47,656 nt of DNA, taken from an uncultured Gammaproteobacteria bacterium (lineage in GTDB: Bacteria; Pseudomonadota; Gammaproteobacteria; Pseudomonadales; Pseudohongiellaceae). Under the pieces are notes generated by a model that saw only the letters and a list, made by a program, of their open reading frames with translations, was not told the origin of the DNA and ran no database searches. The DNA lies in assembly GCA_903853385.1 (NCBI GenBank), contig CAINTJ010000023.1, forward strand, positions 1 through 47,656. The letters run 5' to 3'. The translations under genes were made by a program, and so were the position numbers. Below are positions 42,288 to 47,656 of this stretch, piece after piece (positions within the stretch are counted from its first letter, which is position 1; every line of letters begins with the position of its first letter).

Positions 42288-43709
42288 ATGTTGAATCTAC
42301 GTAGCTTGCGGCTGGTGCCAGTATTGTTGCTGTCTGTCAGCGTGTGGGCGCAAGCACCGCTGACGGCATCCCAGGTGTCGCCACCGGTTGATTGGGACAA
42401 GGAGTTGGCCCTGAACATGCCGGCCGATCTCAACCCTGACCCCCACATCCTGGAAATCAATCTGGAAGCAGTGGTCAAGGAAATGGAGTTCATCCCCGGC
42501 AAGAAGACGCAGGTGTGGACCTACAACGGTTCCGTGCCCGGCCCGCTTATCAAACTGAAGGTTGGTGATCGTCTGATCGTGCATTTCAAGAACAAACTAC
42601 CCGCTCCCACCAGCATTCACTGGCACGGTCTGCGCATTCCCAACAATATGGATGGCGTGCCTGACATGACGCAGCCAATGGTGCAGCTGGGCGGCGAGTT
42701 CACCTATGACTTCGTGGTGCCGGATGCCGGCACCTTCTGGTATCACCCGCATGTAGATTCGGCGGCGCAGGTGGGTTATGGCTTGTATGCACCACTGGTG
42801 GTGGAAGATCCGGGCGAACCGAAGATCCCGGGCGATGAATTGATCCTGATGTTTTCCGACATGAGTCTGGATGACGAAGGGCTCATGCAGGAACCGAAAG
42901 CCGGCGGGCGCTTCGGCGATCTGTTTGGGCGTGAGGGCACTGTCGTCCTGGTCAACGGCAAAGTCATGCCGACCCTGCAATTGCGTAAAGGCAAACAGCA
43001 GCGCTGGCGCGTGATCAATGCCTCGCGTACCCGCTATTTCACGCTGCGCTACAAGCGCTCACCCTTGGTAATTGTAGGGGGTGATGGTGGTCTGGCCGAA
43101 CACACGCGCACGGTCAACGAAATCAAACTAGTGCCGGCTGAGCGCCATGACTTTGTATTCACCCCGCCGGATGCGCCCGGCGTGGACGGCAAGTTACGCT
43201 GGTATCCGACCGATCGGGGTTATGGCAGTACTTACAACCGTCTCGCCGAAGACATCATGAACATGCACACAGTGAGCGAGCCGGCTGTTACGCCCATGCC
43301 GGTGCCGGAGCAGCTGCGCAAAATTGCTGCGCTCGACATCAAGGATGCCAAGGAGCGCACGCTCAACCTCACCATCGGTTACGACAGGAATGAAAATGTC
43401 AGCATGGGTATCAACGGTGTTCACTACAAGGATGCCGCGCCCTACATGATCAAGGTCGGCCAGACCGAAGTGTGGACCATTCGCAACGATACGGATTTTT
43501 CGCATCCGTTCCACTTGCACGGCTTTTTCTTCCAGGTGCTGGCAACCACCGAGCCCTTGCTGTGGAAGGATACCGTGGATGTGCCGCAACACAGTGTGGT
43601 GAAGATCGCCATCAAGTTTGATGACAGGCCTGGTATGTGGATGTTCCACTGCCACATCCTCGATCACGCCGAAGTCGGCATGATGGGGCATCTGCATCTG
43701 GAGCGCTGA
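42288..43709 (+). CDS. Laccase-like multicopper oxidase
   Basis: A 473-residue exported enzyme with a signal peptide (about residues 1-22, VWAQA). All four copper motifs of a three-domain multicopper oxidase are present: HWHG at 111-114, HPH at 153-155, HPFHLHG at 406-412 and HCHILDH at 454-460. The type-1 copper ligands are H406, C455 and H460 with M465 axial. It lacks a Met-rich segment like that of CueO, so copper-tolerance use is less supported. It should oxidise phenols, amines or metal ions in the periplasm with O2. AGGAGG lies six bases before the start. The gene stands alone; the next gene is convergent. Confidence 0.93.
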   Translation: MLNLRSLRLVPVLLLSVSVWAQAPLTASQVSPPVDWDKELALNMPADLNPDPHILEINLEAVVKEMEFIPGKKTQVWTYNGSVPGPLIKLKVGDRLIVHFKNKLPAPTSIHWHGLRIPNNMDGVPDMTQPMVQLGGEFTYDFVVPDAGTFWYHPHVDSAAQVGYGLYAPLVVEDPGEPKIPGDELILMFSDMSLDDEGLMQEPKAGGRFGDLFGREGTVVLVNGKVMPTLQLRKGKQQRWRVINASRTRYFTLRYKRSPLVIVGGDGGLAEHTRTVNEIKLVPAERHDFVFTPPDAPGVDGKLRWYPTDRGYGSTYNRLAEDIMNMHTVSEPAVTPMPVPEQLRKIAALDIKDAKERTLNLTIGYDRNENVSMGINGVHYKDAAPYMIKVGQTEVWTIRNDTDFSHPFHLHGFFFQVLATTEPLLWKDTVDVPQHSVVKIAIKFDDRPGMWMFHCHILDHAEVGMMGHLHLER

Positions 43710-43789
43710 ATACGGCCGCTTGTGGCAAAGCCTCGCTATTGATCCGGGTGTTCGAAGTTATTTTCGGGGATAATCCCACTAAATCCCCG

Positions 43790-44326
43790 CTATCTCCGCT
43801 GAATGTCGGCGATTTCCTGTTCTACATTGCCGGTGGGCATGCACTGGCCCAACAGTCGGATTTCGCGCTGGCGGCCATCAAGTGCGATCATCACAATCGG
43901 CATACCAGCCTGCAGTGCAATATAGTAAAACCCGGTACGCCAGCGCTGGACTTTCTTGCGGGTGCCTTCCGGCGCCACACAAAGAATCAGCCCCGGCTGT
44001 TGCTGTAAAGCCTTTACCACAGCGGCCACGGCGTTTTGGGGCTGGCTGCGATCAACCGGAATGCCGCCCAGCCAGGTCATCAAGGCACCAAAAGGCGGGG
44101 CGAACAGGCTGGCTTTGCCTAGCCAGCGCGCTTCTTGCCGCAGCTGCAGCAACGAACACACCATCAACAGAAAGTCCCAGTTGCTGGTGTGGGGGGCGCC
44201 GATAAGAATATAAGGCGGGGCGGGTACTGCCGCCAGGTCCTGCTTCCAGCCGGCAAGCCACAGCCCGGCACCGGCCAACAAACGCAGGAAAGGTGTCACA
44301 AAAGGGGTGGAATAAACGGAACGCAT
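43790..44326 (-). CDS. PlsC-type small acyltransferase
   Basis: A 178-residue protein of the lysophospholipid-acyltransferase superfamily. The HX4D catalytic motif is in PHTSNWDF, followed by the acceptor-binding GIPVDR and the PEGTRKK block. The N-terminus has one hydrophobic segment, suggesting inner-membrane association. At this length it is shorter than classical PlsC (about 245), matching the small ALE-like or hypothetical 1-acylglycerol acyltransferases. The exact acceptor is not known. No ribosome site is seen at 44326. It converges with the oxidase gene; a CGGGGA/TCCCCG hairpin (43765-43789) without T-run lies between. Confidence 0.85.
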   Translation of the reverse strand: MRSVYSTPFVTPFLRLLAGAGLWLAGWKQDLAAVPAPPYILIGAPHTSNWDFLLMVCSLLQLRQEARWLGKASLFAPPFGALMTWLGGIPVDRSQPQNAVAAVVKALQQQPGLILCVAPEGTRKKVQRWRTGFYYIALQAGMPIVMIALDGRQREIRLLGQCMPTGNVEQEIADIQRR

Positions 44327-44609
44327 CGATAAGTGGGTGGTGTGCAGCCAGCATGAAAGAGGATGTGGACAGGCCTGGTCAGTATACTTGGACGTCTAAA
44401 GCCCAAGATAGCGCTTGCGTTGGGGCTTGCTGCTGGATTAATTTGAGCTACTTTTGGCAGTATCAGCTTCGCTGCCATCTCGTGTAATCATTCAGTTATA
44501 TGGCCTTCCACGGATTTCGGCAGTTAAAATTTCAGCCGATAAAAGAGTAGGGCAAGCATCCGGATCGGGTCTCAATCAATTTTTCATTCTGAAGGGGGAG
44601 TGAATTGTT

Positions 44610-45119
44610 ATGGCAACTTTGCAAATCAATGGTCAAGCACTGGACATCGGGTCAATAGACCCCTCCACCCCACTTTTGTGGGTGCTGCGGGATACTCTCG
44701 GCCTGGTCGGTACCAAATACGGTTGCGGTATAGCCCAGTGTGGCGCCTGCACCGTGCACCTGGACGGCGCCCCCGTTCGTTCCTGTCAGATTCCGGTCGG
44801 CAATCTCACCAATGAGAAGATCACAACCATAGAAGGCATTGCTGCCGCCGACGGCACTCTCAGCAAAATCCAGCAAGCCTGGATCGCCGAAGACGTACCG
44901 CAGTGTGGCTACTGCCAGGCGGGCCAGATCATGAGTGCAACTTCATTGTTGCAGAACAACCCCAATCCTACCGATGCAGATATTGATGCTGCGATGTCCG
45001 GCAACCTTTGCCGCTGCGCGACCTACACACGCATCAAGCGCGCCATCAAGGTGGCTGCCGGTCAACAGACCGCAACAGCTTTCTACAATGCAGCTGATGA
45101 AAAAGGAGCATTGGTATGA
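44610..45119 (+). CDS. 2Fe-2S subunit of molybdenum hydroxylase (isoquinoline 1-oxidoreductase type)
   Basis: A 169-residue protein of the xanthine-oxidase family small subunit. The plant-type 2Fe-2S cluster uses C39, C44, C47 and C59. The second cluster uses C99, C102, C134 and C136 in CGYCQAGQ and [12 protein letters not shown]. It passes electrons from the molybdenum subunit to an outside acceptor. A GAAGGGGG ribosome site precedes the ATG, and the stop overlaps the large-subunit start (ATGA), so the two form a coupled pair. No FAD subunit is present, as in the two-subunit IorAB group. Substrate is unknown but N-heterocycles and aldehydes are typical. Confidence 0.93.
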   Translation: MATLQINGQALDIGSIDPSTPLLWVLRDTLGLVGTKYGCGIAQCGACTVHLDGAPVRSCQIPVGNLTNEKITTIEGIAAADGTLSKIQQAWIAEDVPQCGYCQAGQIMSATSLLQNNPNPTDADIDAAMSGNLCRCATYTRIKRAIKVAAGQQTATAFYNAADEKGALV

Positions 45120-47470
45120 ACATGAAAACAGACCAATTGCTGACCCCCGAATTGCCCGACTTTTTCCGTGATTTGCTTGCAGCCAAAGAAGCTGCTGCCG
45201 AACAGGCTCTGGAAGTAAATCGTCGTGGCTTCCTGAAACTTTCCGGTGTTGCCGGTGGCGGCTTGATTATCGGCCTGGCTATGACTGGCAGCAACAAGGC
45301 GATGGCGCAGGCGAAGAAAGGCGCAGCACCTGCTGAAGTAACGCTCAGTCCTTATGTACAGATCAAGCCTAACGGCCGCATCAACGTGTTCTCAAAAAAT
45401 CCTGAGTGTGGCCAAGGTATCAAAACCGGTCTGCCACTGATCATTGCTGAAGAACTGGATTGCGCGTGGAAAGACGTTGACGTTATGCAGGCTGACATCG
45501 ATCCCAAGCGTTATGGTGCCCAGTTTGCTGGTGGTTCAACCTCCACGCCGACCAACTGGATGCCAATGCGTATTGCTGGCGCCACTGCCCGCGCGATGAT
45601 TCTCGCTGCAGCCGCCAAGAAAATGAAACTGCCGCTGGATGAACTGACCACCTCCGAAGGCAAAGTGCTGCATGTCAAAACCAGCAAGTCGTGGGGCTAC
45701 GGCGATTTCGCCGAGCTGGCCGCCACCATGCCGGTGCCGGATCCGAAATCGCTGGTTCTGAAAGACCAGAAAGATTTCAAAATACTGGGCAAACGCCATA
45801 CCGGTGTTGATAACGTTGGTATCGTGACAGGCAAGCCGCTATTCGGTGCTGATACACAGATGCAAGGCATGGTCTACGCGACCTACTCCAAGTGCCCGCA
45901 GACCGGCGGCAAAGCAGTCTCCTTCAACGAAGCACACATCAAGTCGCTGCCCGGCGTGATAGATGCCTTTATTGTTGAGCCCTTTGGCGATGGCAGAATG
46001 TTCCCGACTGGCACTGGTGCCCATTTTGGCGGCGTTGCGATCGTGGGCCAAAATACCTGGGCCGCTATTAAAGCCAAACGTGAACTGGAAGTGCAGTGGG
46101 ATACCTCCACGGCTGAAACTGCTACCTGGAGTGAGCTGGTTGCCCAGGCCGAAGCACTAAAAGACAAAGACGGTGAACAGCTGATGGTCAACGCCGGTCC
46201 TCCCGGCCCGAACGCGAAGCGTGTTGCTGCTGATCGTGGTGATGTGGCTGCAGCATTTGCAAGCGCTGCCAAAACGCTCACCGGCTTCTACGAATATCCT
46301 TATGTTTCGCACGCCCAGCTTGAACCACAGACAACCACTGCGCTGTTCAAAGACGGCCGCCTCGACCTGTGGGCACCCAGCCAGATTCCAGGCGGTGGTG
46401 AAAGTGGCGGCGCGCTGCGTGTCGGTCTTGCACCGGGCCAGTCGACCTTGCACCAGCTGCGTATCGGCGGCGGCTTTGGTCGCAAATTGGCCAATGACTA
46501 TGCCTTTGAAGCGGCGGCGATTGCCCAGAAAATGGAAGGCCGTCCGGTCAAGCTGCAGTGGACTCGCGAAGACGACATGATGCACGACTACTATCGTCCG
46601 GGCGGATTCCATTCCTACAAAGCTGCGCTTGATGCCGACGGCAAGCTGATCGCGTTCCAGGATCATTTCATGACCCACTCTGCCAACGGCACCGCGCCGA
46701 TGACCAGCGCGGATCTGTCACCTGCCGTGTTCCCGATGGATGTGGTTCCCAACCTCAAACTGACGCAGACCCTGTTCAAGAATGGTATGCCAACTGGCGC
46801 AATGCGCGCACCAAGCTCCAACGCATTTGCGTTCTCGTTCCAGAGCTTCATGCACGAACTGGCGCTGGCCTCTGGCAAGCCGCACGCCGACTTCCTGATG
46901 GAATCGATGAACGGCGATGGTTTCACCAACCAGGAAAGGCAGGCGGGCATGAACCGCACCCGCGCCAAGAACGTCATCAAGGCAGTGGTTGAGCGTTCGG
47001 GCTACGGCAAGCAAATGCCGGCAGGCCAAGGCCAAGGCCTGTCGTTCTACTTCTGTCACAACGGTTATGTGGCACAGGTTGCTGATGTAACTGTCAGCGC
47101 CAACAAAGAAGTAAAAGTGAACAAGGTGTGGGCAGTGGCCGACTTTGGCTTCATCCACAACCGTAGCGGCGCTGAAAACCAGCTCGAAGGCGGCATCGTC
47201 GACGGCCTCAGCCAGTTGTTCAATGCGAAGATCACCTTCAATAAAGGGGTGGTGCAACAGCAGAACTTCCATCAATACCCGTTGCTGCGCATGCCACAGA
47301 CCCCGGCACTGGATACGTTGTTCCTTGAGCCGACGGAATATTCGCCGACAGGTGGCGGCGAGCCGTCCATGCCGCCATTGTTGGCTGCTGTGAGCAACGC
47401 GATCTTCAATGCTACCGGTCAGCGCGTGCGCAAGATGCCGTTGTCGGAAAGCGGTTATCGTTTGGTGTAA
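45116..47470 (+). CDS. Molybdopterin-binding large subunit, Tat-exported (IorB type)
   Basis: A 784-residue protein with a twin-arginine signal ([10 protein letters not shown], about residue 35) and a hydrophobic stretch to about 62. It matches the molybdopterin-binding large subunit of isoquinoline 1-oxidoreductase-like enzymes: [29 protein letters not shown], a [11 protein letters not shown] stretch and the C-terminal GGGEPSMPP carrying the catalytic glutamate (E749). The Tat signal implies that the folded cofactor-loaded heterodimer is exported together with the signal-less small subunit. A strong terminator closes the pair. The substrate is unknown. Confidence 0.92.
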   Translation: MNMKTDQLLTPELPDFFRDLLAAKEAAAEQALEVNRRGFLKLSGVAGGGLIIGLAMTGSNKAMAQAKKGAAPAEVTLSPYVQIKPNGRINVFSKNPECGQGIKTGLPLIIAEELDCAWKDVDVMQADIDPKRYGAQFAGGSTSTPTNWMPMRIAGATARAMILAAAAKKMKLPLDELTTSEGKVLHVKTSKSWGYGDFAELAATMPVPDPKSLVLKDQKDFKILGKRHTGVDNVGIVTGKPLFGADTQMQGMVYATYSKCPQTGGKAVSFNEAHIKSLPGVIDAFIVEPFGDGRMFPTGTGAHFGGVAIVGQNTWAAIKAKRELEVQWDTSTAETATWSELVAQAEALKDKDGEQLMVNAGPPGPNAKRVAADRGDVAAAFASAAKTLTGFYEYPYVSHAQLEPQTTTALFKDGRLDLWAPSQIPGGGESGGALRVGLAPGQSTLHQLRIGGGFGRKLANDYAFEAAAIAQKMEGRPVKLQWTREDDMMHDYYRPGGFHSYKAALDADGKLIAFQDHFMTHSANGTAPMTSADLSPAVFPMDVVPNLKLTQTLFKNGMPTGAMRAPSSNAFAFSFQSFMHELALASGKPHADFLMESMNGDGFTNQERQAGMNRTRAKNVIKAVVERSGYGKQMPAGQGQGLSFYFCHNGYVAQVADVTVSANKEVKVNKVWAVADFGFIHNRSGAENQLEGGIVDGLSQLFNAKITFNKGVVQQQNFHQYPLLRMPQTPALDTLFLEPTEYSPTGGGEPSMPPLLAAVSNAIFNATGQRVRKMPLSESGYRLV

Positions 47471-47508
47471 GCCAGCTCGCCCAGTCGACACTGCAAACCA
47501 GCAGAAAC

Positions 47509-47537
47509 AAAAAGGCCAGCACCATGCTGGCCTTTTT
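47509..47537. terminator. Bidirectional rho-independent terminator
   Basis: A 13-pair stem (47509-47521 with 47525-47537) around a three-base loop, with AAAAA on one side and TTTTT on the other. It serves the molybdenum hydroxylase operon on the plus strand and the convergent partial gene on the minus strand. Confidence 0.93.
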
Positions 47538-47546
47538 GTTTTCGGA

Positions 47547-47656
47547 TCAATGTGGGCAGTTGCCAACGGCAATGCTCCAGCCGCCAAAATGTTGCTGGAA
47601 GCTGTCAGAGTCGATTTTCCTTTCCAGATATTTGAAGCGTGCAATAATTGGAAAGG
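47547..47656 (-). CDS. C-terminal fragment of an unidentified protein (cut by window edge)
   Basis: An open minus-strand frame from the edge to the TGA at 47549-47547, giving 35 residues that end in FGGWSIAVGNCPH. It ends nine bases from the bidirectional terminator, as a real gene would. The family cannot be recognised from so short a piece; its start and the rest lie outside the window. Confidence 0.5.
   Translation of the reverse strand, partial: FPIIARFKYLERKIDSDSFQQHFGGWSIAVGNCPH

Overview
The window looks like a chromosomal segment of a Gram-negative gammaproteobacterium. The housekeeping evidence is an rsmD gene beside an ftsY-ftsE-ftsX operon, a cstA gene with its small YbdD-type partner, and ychJ- and VF530-type small genes. 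Many products carry Sec, Tat or lipoprotein signals. No rRNA, tRNA, CRISPR array, insertion sequence or phage gene was seen. Genus cannot be told from this sequence alone.

Region 1 (12143 down to 1, minus strand) is one long, tightly packed operon of seven genes: a membrane vWA/glutamine-amidotransferase-like protein, a cysteine-free caspase-like secreted protein, a TPR protein with a zinc-peptidase (HELAH) domain, a MoxR AAA+ ATPase, a DUF58 protein, a BatA-type vWA membrane protein, and a DUF4175-like membrane protein with Gly- and Gln-rich low-complexity tails that runs off the left edge. It resembles MoxR/Bat 'aerotolerance' loci, with two protease-fold genes placed between the vWA gene and moxR.

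Region 2 (12.4-31 kb) is an accessory, probably catabolic, block of mostly exported proteins. It holds a DUF6152 protein, three paralogues of a secreted family marked by a GHWEG motif, a ThDP-dependent enzyme, two secreted methyltransferase-like proteins, an OFA-type MFS transporter, a PQ-loop-like membrane protein, a YHYH protein and a carotenoid-oxygenase-type iron enzyme. It ends in a four-gene operon of a degenerate metallo-beta-lactamase-fold protein, a DUF1592-type haem protein, a Tat-exported DUF1552 protein and a secreted ankyrin protein. Two copies of an intergenic hairpin repeat with covarying stems flank part of it.

Region 3 (31-39.7 kb) is core-like: a 3-methyladenine glycosylase I homologue, YchJ, a DUF2127 membrane protein, a VF530-type small protein beside the tail of a lost VOC/glyoxalase gene, rsmD, an M61 peptidase, ftsY-ftsE-ftsX and a PuuD-like membrane protein with a clear terminator. 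Region 4 (39.8-47.7 kb) carries the cstA/YbdD-like peptide-import pair, a laccase-like multicopper oxidase, a small acyltransferase, and a two-subunit molybdenum hydroxylase of isoquinoline-1-oxidoreductase type (2Fe-2S plus Tat-exported molybdopterin subunit). It closes with a terminator shared with a convergent gene cut by the right edge.
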